The translations under genes and the position numbers were made by a program. The notes beneath the pieces were generated by a model that was given only the letters and a program-made list of their open reading frames with translations, had not been told where the DNA came from and searched no databases. 64,000 bases of DNA from BOG-1184 sp964651515 (GTDB lineage Bacteria > Fibrobacterota > Chitinivibrionia > Chitinivibrionales > Chitinispirillaceae). Shown here in pieces: positions 35,830 to 44,447 of this stretch. Location: assembly GCA_964651515.1 (NCBI GenBank), contig CAZYYB010000004.1:20880-84879 (forward strand), given 5' to 3'. Within the stretch, counting starts at the first letter, position 1, and each line of letters begins with the position of its first letter.

Positions 35830-36759
35830 TTGATAAAGAGGAGAGCTCTGGCGGTTGTCCTTTCGGTTGCGGTGGTTGTGCTGTCCGGGAGTTGCAGCAA
35901 AATCACCCGCCTGTTAGGAATAAAAAGCAATCCGGCACCTACCGTCGGCATGGTGCTTGTTACGGGCGGAACATTCCAGATGGGGTCCGCGGATACCGGG
36001 TTCAGCGATGAACAGCCCGTTCATCAGGTCGGCGTCGCCTCCTTTTATATGGATACGACCGATGTTACCCAGGCAAATTTTCAGCAGCTTATGGGATTCA
36101 ACCCGTCGTATTACAGCGGGGACCCCCTGCGTCCGGTGGAAACGGTCACCTGGTTCGACGCAGTGCTTTACTGCAATGTCCGGAGCAAGGAAAATAATTT
36201 TGATACGGTCTATTCATACACCTCGCTGAAGCTGGACACCGTGTATTACCCCACGCTGACAACGGACTCGGTGAAAATGGACACCGGGAAAACCTGCCTC
36301 GGCATGGAGGGCCTGGCCATTAATTACGCGAAAAACGGTTTCCGGCTGCCGACCGAAGCGGAGTGGGAGTACGCATGCCGGGCAGCCGGTACAACGGATT
36401 TTTATTGGGGGAGGAATTACCCGCCGATAACGCAGGCCGATACCTTTGCGATAGACAGCAATGCGGTGTGGTACGTTAATTCAACGAACGGCACGACGCA
36501 GCCGGTGGCCGGAAAAAGGCGGAATGCCTTCGGATTATATGACATGGCCGGGAATGTGTGGGAGTGGTGCAACGACTGGTATGGAAGTTACACCGGCGAG
36601 AGCCAGACGAGTCCGGGCGGGCCGGGAACGGGAATTTCTCGCGTGTTGCGCGGAGGCTCCTGGAGCGACCTCGACCCGTTCCTGCGCTCGGCGAACCGCT
36701 ACGAAAGCGATCCGGGAACCAGGAGCGGCAATGTCGGATTCCGCTGCGTCCGTCTGTAG
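35830..36759 (+). CDS. SUMF1 (FGE-sulfatase) domain lipoprotein
   Basis: 309 residues from a TTG start preceded by AAAAGGGGG at 6 bases. N terminus IKRRALAVVLSVAVVVLSGSCSK looks like a lipoprotein signal with Cys about residue 23. A SUMF1 domain follows directly (LVTGGTFQMGSADTGFSDEQPVH, FYMDTTDVTQANFQQLMGFNPSYY, GFRLPTEAEWEYACRAAG, FGLYDMAGNVWEWCNDW, RVLRGGSW, VGFRCVRL). It is clearly a paralogue of the preceding gene without the FN3 domain, and likewise lacks the FGE cysteine pair. 178 bases separate the two genes; nothing else is seen there. Binding or structural role likely; enzyme activity unproven. Confidence 0.8.
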   Translation: MIKRRALAVVLSVAVVVLSGSCSKITRLLGIKSNPAPTVGMVLVTGGTFQMGSADTGFSDEQPVHQVGVASFYMDTTDVTQANFQQLMGFNPSYYSGDPLRPVETVTWFDAVLYCNVRSKENNFDTVYSYTSLKLDTVYYPTLTTDSVKMDTGKTCLGMEGLAINYAKNGFRLPTEAEWEYACRAAGTTDFYWGRNYPPITQADTFAIDSNAVWYVNSTNGTTQPVAGKRRNAFGLYDMAGNVWEWCNDWYGSYTGESQTSPGGPGTGISRVLRGGSWSDLDPFLRSANRYESDPGTRSGNVGFRCVRL

Positions 36760-36822
36760 GGTACCCGGCCTTCGGTTGCATAGGGACCGGGGCGATTTAA
36801 AAAATGCCCTGCGTCGATAACC

Positions 36823-39591
36823 TCATTCCGTCTTCCCGAAATATCTCTCCATCAGGTCGGCAAGCTCCATCGCGCGGAACGGCTTGCGGATGCTATCAGT
36901 AAACCCGAACTCGCGGGGCCTGGACATGATCGGATCATCCGAATAGCCGCTCGACGCGAAAATGGGAATATCCGGATCGAGTTTGCGCATTTCCGCAATG
37001 GCCTCACGGCCGCCCGTTCCGCCGGGGATGGTGAGATCGAGAAAAATGCACCGGAAGGGGAGCCCGGTCTCCCGTGCGTTGCCGAATACCTCCAGCGCTT
37101 CCGAACCATCCCGGGCCTGCGTGACGGCATACCCCATCCTGTTGAACAATTGCGTCGCAACATCGAGAATGAATTCCTGGTCGTCCATGATGAGGATTTT
37201 CCCGGATCCGCTATGGGATTGCAGCGGCTTTTCCGGAGCGGCCTCCTCCTTTGACCGGGAAGCGGGGATAATGATCGAGAAGGTGGTGCCCTTGCCGGGT
37301 TCGGATTCGACGTCGATGATCCCGTCGTGTTTCTGTATGATGGCATAGCAGGTCGCAAGTCCCAGGCCGCTTCCCTTATGCTTTGTGGTAAAGAACGGAT
37401 CGAAAATCCTCGGCAGGATCTCACGGGGGATGCCGATGCCGGTATCGGTGATCGATATTTTCACATAGTTGCCTTTTGGCAATGTCGGGTGCGGCATTTC
37501 GCCGTCGGGGGTACTCCCGGCGGCAATGATGATGGTGCCTCCCATGGGCATCGCCTGCTGTGCATTGATCACCAGGTTATCGATGACCTGGCCGATCTGG
37601 CCCGCATCGATATCGCAGAGCGGCAGATCGGCCGCGATGCGGAATTCCGCAGACACCTTGGAACCGGAGAGCGCAAAGGAAACGCTTTTTTCGAGGATCG
37701 GCCGAAGGGCGGCCGCCTTGCGCGAGGGTATGCCGCCCTTGGCAAATGTTAATAGCTGCCGGGTCAGGTCGCTTGCGCGGGTGAATACGTCGAGCGCTTT
37801 AGCCAGGTAGGTCGCCGCGGGACTCTCACTCTGACAATAAAGGCGCGCTATTTCGATATACCCGAAGATGCCGCTGAGCAGGTTGTTGAAATCGTGGGCA
37901 ATGCCGCCGGCAAGGACGCCGAGCGAATCGAGCTTCTGGGTCCGATCGAGGTGATCGAGCAGTTTCCGCTTTTCGGTGATGTCGCGAAAAACGAGAACGA
38001 CCCCCATGGTGCGCCCGTCCTGGTGCTTTATGGGCGCCCCGCTGTCGGCTATGATATACTCCCTGCCGTCGCGCCGAATAAGCAGGGTATGATTGGCAAG
38101 CTCGATGACCGTATCGGTGCGCAAAACCATATCGACCGGGTTTCCGCGAGGTTCACGGGTACGTTCGTCGACGATGATGAATACCTGGGAAAGTGGACGC
38201 CCGAGGGCTTCGTCCAGCGTGCAGCCGCAGAGCTGCTCCGCAACCTCGTTCATAAGGGTCACCCTGCCTTCGACATCGGTTGCAATCACCCCGTCGCCGA
38301 TGCTGCGCAGCGTCACCGCGAGTTTTTCCCGTTCGGCAAACAGCGCCTCTTCCGACAGCTTCTGCCTGGTAATATCGCGCGTAATGCTGATGATATGCGG
38401 GGAACCGTTGATGTCGATCAGCGTTGCGGACATCAGGCCGCGTTTGCGTTCGCCCTGCCGGGTAAGAAAATCCGTCTCCAGATTTTCAACGGATCCGTTC
38501 GTCCTGAGGCCGGCTAAAAGTTTTTCCCGGTCGGCCGGGTCGGCCCATATTTTCATGCCGAGCGAGGTGTTGCCGATGAGCTCCTCCTCGGTATAGCCCA
38601 TGATCCGCGTGAATCCCTGATTGACAGAAACATACCTGCCGTCTTCAAACCTGTTGACGTTAACGGCATCGGGGCTGAGGTAAAAAGCCTTCCTGAACTT
38701 CTCCTCGTTTTCACGAAGCGCCTTTTCGGATTCGTGCCGCAGGTTTTCCGTTTCGGCGACTTCCATGGCGAAGGAGAGATCCATTGCCAGTTCGTCGAGG
38801 AGTTTCAGCTCGCTGCCGTCAAAAAAATCCGGCTCACCGGAGAAAAAAGTGATGACCCCCGCCACGGATCCGGACGCCGTGAGCGGGAATGAGGCCAGGG
38901 AACGGAACCCGAAGTCGCCCGGCAGCATGTTGCGAACGATGCGTTTCCCCTCCCGCACAACTTCGAGCATCGGGGAGTCGGCATTGCCGCGACCGTGAAC
39001 CGATGTATCGATCGTAGCGAAGTACCCGGCGGTTTTCCCGTCCGAGGCGACCGGGACGATCCGCTCCCCGCCCGTATCGGTGAGGCCGATCCAGGCCATG
39101 GCAAACCCGCCGTCGTTGACCGCGATCCGGCACGCTCGTTCAAAAAGCTCGCCGAGGTCGCGTATGCGGACGATGGCCTGATTGACGTTGCTCAGGACCA
39201 TCTGGATCCTGTTAAGCCGACGGACCTGTTCCGTGGCGTTTACCTGGCCGGTTCTCTCGACCGACATGACGAGGATGCCTTCGGGCACCGCCTCGACCGA
39301 AAGGTCGAACCACCCGGTCGTGCCGTCGTCGAAGGTAAATTCATTGGCCATGCCGGCGCTTTGACCGTTGCGCAGGCATTGACGCAGCATGCCGAACAGC
39401 GGGGTGTTTTCGACGCCGGGGTACACCTCGGGAAAAGTTCGTCCTATGAGCTCCTGCCGGGTTTTACGCGAGTGGCGAACCGCCGCATCGTTAAGGTAAA
39501 GGTAGGTCCATTCGGGCGAGAGGATCTGGCACCCTTCCAGAAGGCGGTCGAATGCGTCGCGGTAAAATTCCATTCTGGTAAGCGTTACCAT
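36823..39591 (-). CDS. PAS/GAF hybrid sensor histidine kinase
   Basis: 922 residues from MVTLTRMEF (GGGAGGG 10 bases upstream). Order: PAS (about 8-120), GAF (about 150-300; FAMAWIGLTDTGGERIVPVA), PAS (about 325-440), PAS (about 450-555), HisKA with H566 in GIAHDFNNLLSGIFGY, HATPase (NLVINAQQAM, DTGIGIP, FDPFFTTKHKGSGLGLATCYAI), C-terminal receiver with D852 in FLDLTIPGG. No membrane segment: a cytosolic multi-input kinase. With its own receiver and no DNA-binding output gene beside it, it probably works through phosphorelay. Its position between the glycan block and the flagellar operon suggests, but does not show, a link to either. Confidence 0.88.
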   Translation of the reverse strand: MVTLTRMEFYRDAFDRLLEGCQILSPEWTYLYLNDAAVRHSRKTRQELIGRTFPEVYPGVENTPLFGMLRQCLRNGQSAGMANEFTFDDGTTGWFDLSVEAVPEGILVMSVERTGQVNATEQVRRLNRIQMVLSNVNQAIVRIRDLGELFERACRIAVNDGGFAMAWIGLTDTGGERIVPVASDGKTAGYFATIDTSVHGRGNADSPMLEVVREGKRIVRNMLPGDFGFRSLASFPLTASGSVAGVITFFSGEPDFFDGSELKLLDELAMDLSFAMEVAETENLRHESEKALRENEEKFRKAFYLSPDAVNVNRFEDGRYVSVNQGFTRIMGYTEEELIGNTSLGMKIWADPADREKLLAGLRTNGSVENLETDFLTRQGERKRGLMSATLIDINGSPHIISITRDITRQKLSEEALFAEREKLAVTLRSIGDGVIATDVEGRVTLMNEVAEQLCGCTLDEALGRPLSQVFIIVDERTREPRGNPVDMVLRTDTVIELANHTLLIRRDGREYIIADSGAPIKHQDGRTMGVVLVFRDITEKRKLLDHLDRTQKLDSLGVLAGGIAHDFNNLLSGIFGYIEIARLYCQSESPAATYLAKALDVFTRASDLTRQLLTFAKGGIPSRKAAALRPILEKSVSFALSGSKVSAEFRIAADLPLCDIDAGQIGQVIDNLVINAQQAMPMGGTIIIAAGSTPDGEMPHPTLPKGNYVKISITDTGIGIPREILPRIFDPFFTTKHKGSGLGLATCYAIIQKHDGIIDVESEPGKGTTFSIIIPASRSKEEAAPEKPLQSHSGSGKILIMDDQEFILDVATQLFNRMGYAVTQARDGSEALEVFGNARETGLPFRCIFLDLTIPGGTGGREAIAEMRKLDPDIPIFASSGYSDDPIMSRPREFGFTDSIRKPFRAMELADLMERYFGKTE

Positions 39592-39967
39592 ACGGATTGC
39601 GCCCTCCCTGAGAGGAATGTATGCGGATGACTGTGCCGGATCGGTTACTACAAAATGCAAAATGCTGCGGCGAAAAGCAAAAATGGCGAGGCCGTAACAG
39701 GCAAAATTTCCCGGCAGGGAGGCAAAAAACTTCCGTCGCCCCGATTTTTTGCGGGCCTGCCGGATTTCGGCGACGCACCGATACGGTTCAACCGAATCCT
39801 CACTTCACTATAATTAACTCATTTAATGACAGTGGGTTAAAAACCTTGTCGGATCCCGCCGCGGTAGCGGATTGCCGAAAAAAAACGATCTGGCACTATG
39901 GTTGCTCTTTTGCATCGGCTCGAAGAAACCCGTGTGAGGAGTTACACCCTTATCCGCGACCGGCGGC
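39592..39967. other. Divergent control region between hybrid kinase and flagellar operon
   Basis: 376 bases without a gene. The right side carries the sigma-54 promoter at 39891-39906. AT-rich sequence near 39806-39845 upstream of it is a plausible site for the activator enhancers, though I cannot define a repeat there. The left side must contain the kinase promoter. Confidence 0.5.
39891..39906 (+). promoter_or_regulatory. Sigma-54 (-24/-12) promoter of the flagellar operon
   Basis: TGGCAC at 39891-39896, five bases, then TTGCT at 39902-39906: a full match to the TGGCAC-N5-TTGC(A/T) consensus with the invariant GG and GC dinucleotides. Predicted start is near 39917, about 50 bases before flgB. 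The sigma-54 activator encoded at 23823-25193 is the obvious candidate to fire it. Confidence 0.85.
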
Positions 39968-40393
39968 ATGCTCAGCGAACTGCTTTTCAATAAAACCGAT
40001 TTGCCGGTGGTAACCCGGTCGCTCGACGCCGCCATGCTCCGTTCGCGCGTCATCGCGAACAATATTGCCAATGTCAACACCCCCGGGTTTCGTCGCGGCG
40101 AAGTGTCCTTTGAAAAAGAGCTGCGGCAGGCGATGGATCAAACTTCCCTGCAGGGGACGCAGACCGATTCGCGCCACCTGGCGCTCGGCCGGCCGGGCAT
40201 CGGTGCAGTAGCGCCGACGGCGTATACGCCGATCGATCCGACCCAGGCGAGCGGGATCAATAACGTGGATATCGATAATGAAATGGCGAAACTCGCCGAA
40301 GCGCAGATTCAGTACAACTACGGCATAAAGTTCGGGCAGGAAATTTTCAAGAAGATCAATGCCGCCATCGAGGGAAAATCCATTTCCCCGTAG
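39968..40393 (+). CDS. flgB: Flagellar proximal rod protein FlgB
   Basis: 141 residues. The N-terminal rod/hook signature is clear (RSRVIANNIANVNTPGFRRGEVSFEKEL), and the C-terminal part (NNVDIDNEMAKLAEAQIQYNYGIKFGQEIFKKINAAI) is the D0 helix that packs in the rod. Exported by the flagellar type III system and assembled on the MS-ring/FliE junction. First gene of the operon, about 50 bases below the sigma-54 promoter. The ribosome site is weak (GGCGGC close to the ATG). Confidence 0.93.
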   Translation: MLSELLFNKTDLPVVTRSLDAAMLRSRVIANNIANVNTPGFRRGEVSFEKELRQAMDQTSLQGTQTDSRHLALGRPGIGAVAPTAYTPIDPTQASGINNVDIDNEMAKLAEAQIQYNYGIKFGQEIFKKINAAIEGKSISP

Positions 40394-40485
40394 TGCGGGC
40401 GCCGCCTTTGCTCTTCAGCGTACCCGTGATTCGGTGAAGGCCATGCCGGGCCGTACGACGGCGATTTACCTGAGGGGAGTGTGCC

Positions 40486-40992
40486 ATGCCGCTTGCCGGA
40501 CTGTTTTCAGGGCTTTCCATCAGTGCTTCGGGTATGAGGGCCGAGCGCATCCGGCAGGACGTGATATCGAGCAACCTGGCGAATGCGGAGACGACGCGTT
40601 CCGACAAGGGTGGACCCTACCTGCGGCAGTTTGTGGTAGTGAAGGCTGCGGCCGATGAGCGCGACACCCGGCTCGTCGACAAGGACGGCGAGCTGGCCGG
40701 TGCCTCAACGCAGCCCGACCACCTGCCGATCCCGTCGTCGGGGTTGCCGCGTGACGAGCGTTTTTCCGGGTGCGGGGTCGCGGTAGCGGAGATACGCGAG
40801 GATTCCCGTCCCCCGAAACTCGTCTACGATCCCTCGCATCCCGACGCGGATGCCAAAGGATATGTCGCCATGCCGAATGTGAATGTTGTGGAAGAGATGA
40901 CCGACATGATATCCGCTACCCGTGCCTACGAGGCGAATGTGACCGCCTTCAATGCCACGAAAGGTATGCTGATGCAGGGTTTACAACTGTAA
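40486..40992 (+). CDS. flgC: Flagellar proximal rod protein FlgC
   Basis: 168 residues, GAGGGGAG before the ATG. ISASGMRAERIRQDVISSNLANAETTRSDKGGPYLRQ and the C-terminal GYVAMPNVNVVEEMTDMISATRAYEANVTAFNATKGM are FlgC hallmarks. Forms the proximal rod with FlgB and FlgF. The 92-base gap from flgB is larger than elsewhere in the operon and holds nothing recognisable. Confidence 0.93.
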   Translation: MPLAGLFSGLSISASGMRAERIRQDVISSNLANAETTRSDKGGPYLRQFVVVKAAADERDTRLVDKDGELAGASTQPDHLPIPSSGLPRDERFSGCGVAVAEIREDSRPPKLVYDPSHPDADAKGYVAMPNVNVVEEMTDMISATRAYEANVTAFNATKGMLMQGLQL

Positions 40993-41003
40993 GGGGTTGA
41001 ACG

Positions 41004-41282
41004 ATGCACATCCAGCCGACGGGCAATGCCGATTCATGGAGCCAGTTTGTCCGGCTCGTGGCCGAAGCGCGCACCAGGTCGAAGAGCGCCGCGGCAGCCG
41101 CCGAAACCGCCTCGCCGGCACGGGCGACGCCGTCCCTCGGGAAACCGACCGCGCCCCTTACCGCTCGAACTTACGCCGGAAGCGCCCCCGCGGCCGCCCT
41201 TGCGGCTCCCCGGCACGGGGAAATGACCGCGTCCTCCGGTGCAACGGGAACGGTCGGAAGTTTTTTTGATGCTTATGCGTGA
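41004..41282 (+). CDS. Hypothetical 92-residue protein between flgC and fliE
   Basis: Starts 11 bases after flgC with AAGGGG before the ATG and ends 32 bases before fliE, so it is a true operon member. Low-complexity Ala/Pro/Thr-rich middle; a more ordered N terminus (SWSQFVRLVAEARTRSK) and a hydrophobic end (VGSFFDAYA). No cysteine, no membrane segment. I do not recognise the family. Small size, disorder and position between rod genes suggest a basal-body accessory or export-related protein. Confidence 0.55.
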   Translation: MHIQPTGNADSWSQFVRLVAEARTRSKSAAAAAETASPARATPSLGKPTAPLTARTYAGSAPAAALAAPRHGEMTASSGATGTVGSFFDAYA

Positions 41283-41314
41283 AAATACCGTACAATTAGG
41301 AGGGTTGCAACGAT

Positions 41315-41632
41315 ATGTTTCCAGACCAGATAAACGCGATAGGTTCTGCGGGAATGCAGGGGGTGCCGCCGGTACCCCCGTCGATTGTGCCGTCCACGAA
41401 AGCGAGCGACGCGCCGTCGTTCAAGCAGACCCTGAGTTCGTTTCTTAACGATGTCGATTCGCTGCAAACCAAGGCCGACGTATCGATTCAGAAGATGGCA
41501 ACCGGCGAGATCAACGATGTGCACCAGGTGATGGAGAGCGTGGAAGAGGCCAATACGGCATTCAACATGATGATGGAAATTCGAACCAAGGTGATGGACG
41601 CCTATCAGCAGGTTATGCAGCTTCGATTATAA
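41315..41632 (+). CDS. fliE: Flagellar hook-basal body protein FliE
   Basis: 105 residues, AGGAGG upstream. The C-terminal two-thirds are typical: FKQTLSSFLNDVDSLQTKADVSIQKMATGEINDVHQVMESVEEANTAFNMMMEIRTKVMDAYQQVM. FliE joins the MS ring to the rod and is itself exported. Its order flgB-flgC-X-fliE-fliF is the usual class II cluster with one insertion. Confidence 0.93.
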   Translation: MFPDQINAIGSAGMQGVPPVPPSIVPSTKASDAPSFKQTLSSFLNDVDSLQTKADVSIQKMATGEINDVHQVMESVEEANTAFNMMMEIRTKVMDAYQQVMQLRL

Positions 41633-41714
41633 TCGCTCATTTCAAAGCTTTCCAGGGGTGAAATAGAGGCGAACTGCGTCGATGGTTCTGGGGCAATCAA
41701 CGGCAGGAGCGGCA

Positions 41715-43283
41715 ATGTCCGACTTTTTCAAACAGCTTTTATCTCAATTGACGGCAATATGGCGAAGGCTTTCCATCCAGCAGAAGGTCATAACTTCGAC
41801 GCTCGTCATCTTTACGGTCTTCGGACTGGTCGGTCTCCTGGTCTGGGCGCAGGACAGCGGCAGGAAATCGTCCGATTCAAGCTATAAGGTCCTGTATTCG
41901 GACCTTGAACTCGATGAGGCCGGAACCATCACCGAGCAGTTGCAGAAGTCCAATTACCCCTATAAACTCGATAACGGCGGCAGGACCATCCTCGTGCCGT
42001 CCAAACAGCTCTATGAGGCGCGTATCGCGCTGGCGAGGGAAGGGCTGCCCAAATCTCACGGACTGGGGTACGAACTTTTCGATAAGACCAATTTCGGCAT
42101 GACCGATTTCGTGCAGAAGATCAATGCACGGCGGGCCATGGAAGGCGAACTGCAGAGGACCATCGAGGGGCTCGAAGAGGTCAAGAGCGCGCGGGTGCAC
42201 ATCGTCGTCCCGGAGCCGAGCGTCTTCCTCGACCAGCAGAAGGATTCGAAAGCCTCGGTGGTGGTACTGTGCAAACCCGGGCGGCAGCTTTCCAAAGACC
42301 AGATCCGCGGCATCGGCTACCTCGTTTCATCGAGCGTCGACGGCCTGAAGCCGGATAACGTATCGATTCTCGATTGCGATGGAAAACTCCTGTCAAGCCC
42401 CTTTGCCGACGACGAGACCGCGCTGCTCGGGTCGCATAACATGGAATTGCAGCAGAACATCGAACACTACCTCGAAACGAAGTCTACCCAGATGCTTGCC
42501 GGGATCCTCGGCCCGTCCAAGGCCTATGTCAAGGTTTCCGTGGAACTCGATTTCGACCGGGTCGACAAGACCATGGAGCAGTATAATCCCGAATCCCGGG
42601 TCATCCGGTCCGAGGAGCGGACCGATGAAAATGTGAAAAACGCCCCGGACGGCGACAACCAGAAGGAGCGTTCGCTCACCAATTACGAAATCGATAAAAC
42701 GGTACAGCATGTGATCCAGGAGGTCGGCAATGTCAAAAGGCTGACCGTTTCGGTGGCCGTGGACGGGAAGTACCAGAAAGGCGATAAGGGGGCGACGGTG
42801 TACGTCGCCCGCACCGCCGAAGAGGTCAGCAGCATCGAGGATATCATAAAAAACGCGGTCGGCTACGACGTCGGCCGGGGCGACCAGATCACGGTTTCGC
42901 AACTCCAGTTTGACAACGAGTTCCTGCGCCAGGAGCAGGAGGATTTCCAGAAGAACGAACAGTGGCAGTTCCGTCTTTCCATCATAAAGTACGCCATCGG
43001 CGCGCTGATCGTGATCCTTTTGCTGCTGTTCCTGCGGTGGGCCGCAAAAACCGTCGTCGAAGCGATGAACCCGCCGCTGCCGGCGCTCGATCCGCTCGTG
43101 GTGGCGGTCAAGAAATCGGAAGAACCCGATATGATGCCCGAGGAGGTGCGTAAAGCGCTCGGGCTGGTGGACCGGCTCGAAGGGATGATCGTTGAGGAAC
43201 CGGCCAATATCTCGGCCATCATCCGTCACTGGATCTCCGAGCCATCGGTTGGAAAAAAGAAGAAAAAAAAGAACGGTAAATAG
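41715..43283 (+). CDS. fliF: Flagellar MS-ring protein FliF
   Basis: 522 residues from the ATG at 41715 (AGGAG 6 bases upstream), preferred over an ATG 33 bases earlier without a site. First membrane segment about 25-45 (VITSTLVIFTVFGLVGLLVW), ring-building motifs (YKVLYSDLELDEAGTI, ARIALAREGLPKSHGLGYELFD, RRAMEGELQRTIEGLEEVKSARVHIVVPEPSVF), second membrane segment about 430-450 (YAIGALIVILLLLFL). A cytoplasmic tail for FliG binding ends in a Lys-rich run. It anchors rotor and export gate. Confidence 0.94.
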   Translation: MSDFFKQLLSQLTAIWRRLSIQQKVITSTLVIFTVFGLVGLLVWAQDSGRKSSDSSYKVLYSDLELDEAGTITEQLQKSNYPYKLDNGGRTILVPSKQLYEARIALAREGLPKSHGLGYELFDKTNFGMTDFVQKINARRAMEGELQRTIEGLEEVKSARVHIVVPEPSVFLDQQKDSKASVVVLCKPGRQLSKDQIRGIGYLVSSSVDGLKPDNVSILDCDGKLLSSPFADDETALLGSHNMELQQNIEHYLETKSTQMLAGILGPSKAYVKVSVELDFDRVDKTMEQYNPESRVIRSEERTDENVKNAPDGDNQKERSLTNYEIDKTVQHVIQEVGNVKRLTVSVAVDGKYQKGDKGATVYVARTAEEVSSIEDIIKNAVGYDVGRGDQITVSQLQFDNEFLRQEQEDFQKNEQWQFRLSIIKYAIGALIVILLLLFLRWAAKTVVEAMNPPLPALDPLVVAVKKSEEPDMMPEEVRKALGLVDRLEGMIVEEPANISAIIRHWISEPSVGKKKKKKNGK

Positions 43284-43344
43284 GCTGCAACCGCCGGGGA
43301 AGGGCCCACGGCGGGCCCTCCCCTGCACTAACGAAAGCTGAACA

Positions 43345-44433
43345 ATGGAAAGCGATTCGAAAACCGGGTTTTTCCGCGACCGGTACGATAAAACCGGTAA
43401 AGAGATCGAAAAACCGGTTCATGCCAACATCGAAGAACTGTCCGGGCTGAAGAAAGCCGCCATCGTCATGATATCGCTCGGCCACGAGACCTCCTCAAAA
43501 ATATTCCAGAATCTTGACGAGGGCGAAATCGAACGGCTTTCCACCGAAATCGCCAGGTTTGAAAATGTGCCGACCGCGGTTCGGGAAGCGGTGCTCGACG
43601 AGTTCCACACCCTGTGTCTCGCGCAGCAATACATCAATCAGGGAGGCATCGACTACGCCCGGAAGGTCCTGGAATCGTCGGTCGGTCCGAAAAAGGCAAA
43701 GGATATCCTTGATAAAATCAAGGAAACCATCCGCACCACCGGTTTCAACCTCCTCGAAAATATCGATTCAAAGCAGCTGGTGAATTTCATGCAGAAGGAG
43801 CATCCGCAGACCATCGCCCTGCTGCTCGCGCACATCGATTCAAAAAATGCGGCGCCGATCATCTCGGCGCTGCCGCCCGAGTTGCAGGTGGATGTCGCGA
43901 GCCGCATCGCCACTATGGAATCGATCGCTCCCGAGACGCTCGAACAGGTTGAGGAGGTACTGCTCAACCAGATTAAATCGATGTTCGGAAGCGAAGCGTC
44001 GGAAATAGGCGGGATCAAGTCGGTTGCCGAACTGCTCAATAACATGGATCGCGGCGCGGTCAAAAATATTCTCGGGAACCTCGAACGTGAAAATCCACAG
44101 CTTGCCACCGATATCAAAAACCTGATGTTCGTCTTCGAAGACATTCTGCTGCTCGACGATCGATCCATGCAGCGCATGCTCAAGGAGGTTGACACCAAGG
44201 ATCTTTCCATGGCGCTCAAGGGAGCCTCGGAGGACCTGCAGGCCAAATTTTTCCGTAACATGTCGTCACGCGCCGCCGAAATGATCCGGGAGGACATCGA
44301 ATACATGGGTCCGATCCGCGTCAAGCAGGTGGAAGAGGTCCAGCAGAAGGTTGTCGATATCGTCCGCCGCCTGGAAGAGGACGGTGAGATCATCATTTCC
44401 GGCCATGGCGGCGAGGAAGCCGTCATCGTGTAG
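43345..44433 (+). CDS. fliG: Flagellar motor switch protein FliG
   Basis: 362 residues. Core features: LSGLKKAAIVMISLGHETSSKIFQNLDEGEIERLSTEIA, the middle-domain EHPQTIALLLAHI, and the charged C-terminal torque helix (DDRSMQRMLKEVDTKDLSMALKGAS). Slightly long at the N terminus (about 25 extra residues before LSGLKKAA). Rotor component contacting FliF, FliM and stators. 61 bases after fliF. Confidence 0.95.
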   Translation: MESDSKTGFFRDRYDKTGKEIEKPVHANIEELSGLKKAAIVMISLGHETSSKIFQNLDEGEIERLSTEIARFENVPTAVREAVLDEFHTLCLAQQYINQGGIDYARKVLESSVGPKKAKDILDKIKETIRTTGFNLLENIDSKQLVNFMQKEHPQTIALLLAHIDSKNAAPIISALPPELQVDVASRIATMESIAPETLEQVEEVLLNQIKSMFGSEASEIGGIKSVAELLNNMDRGAVKNILGNLERENPQLATDIKNLMFVFEDILLLDDRSMQRMLKEVDTKDLSMALKGASEDLQAKFFRNMSSRAAEMIREDIEYMGPIRVKQVEEVQQKVVDIVRRLEEDGEIIISGHGGEEAVIV

Positions 44434-44447
44434 GGGAGGGGAGCGGC

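Noticed and set aside
34488..36759. True formylglycine-generating enzymes for sulfatases
   Set aside because: The catalytic cysteine pair after RGGSW is absent, and no sulfatase gene is in the window.
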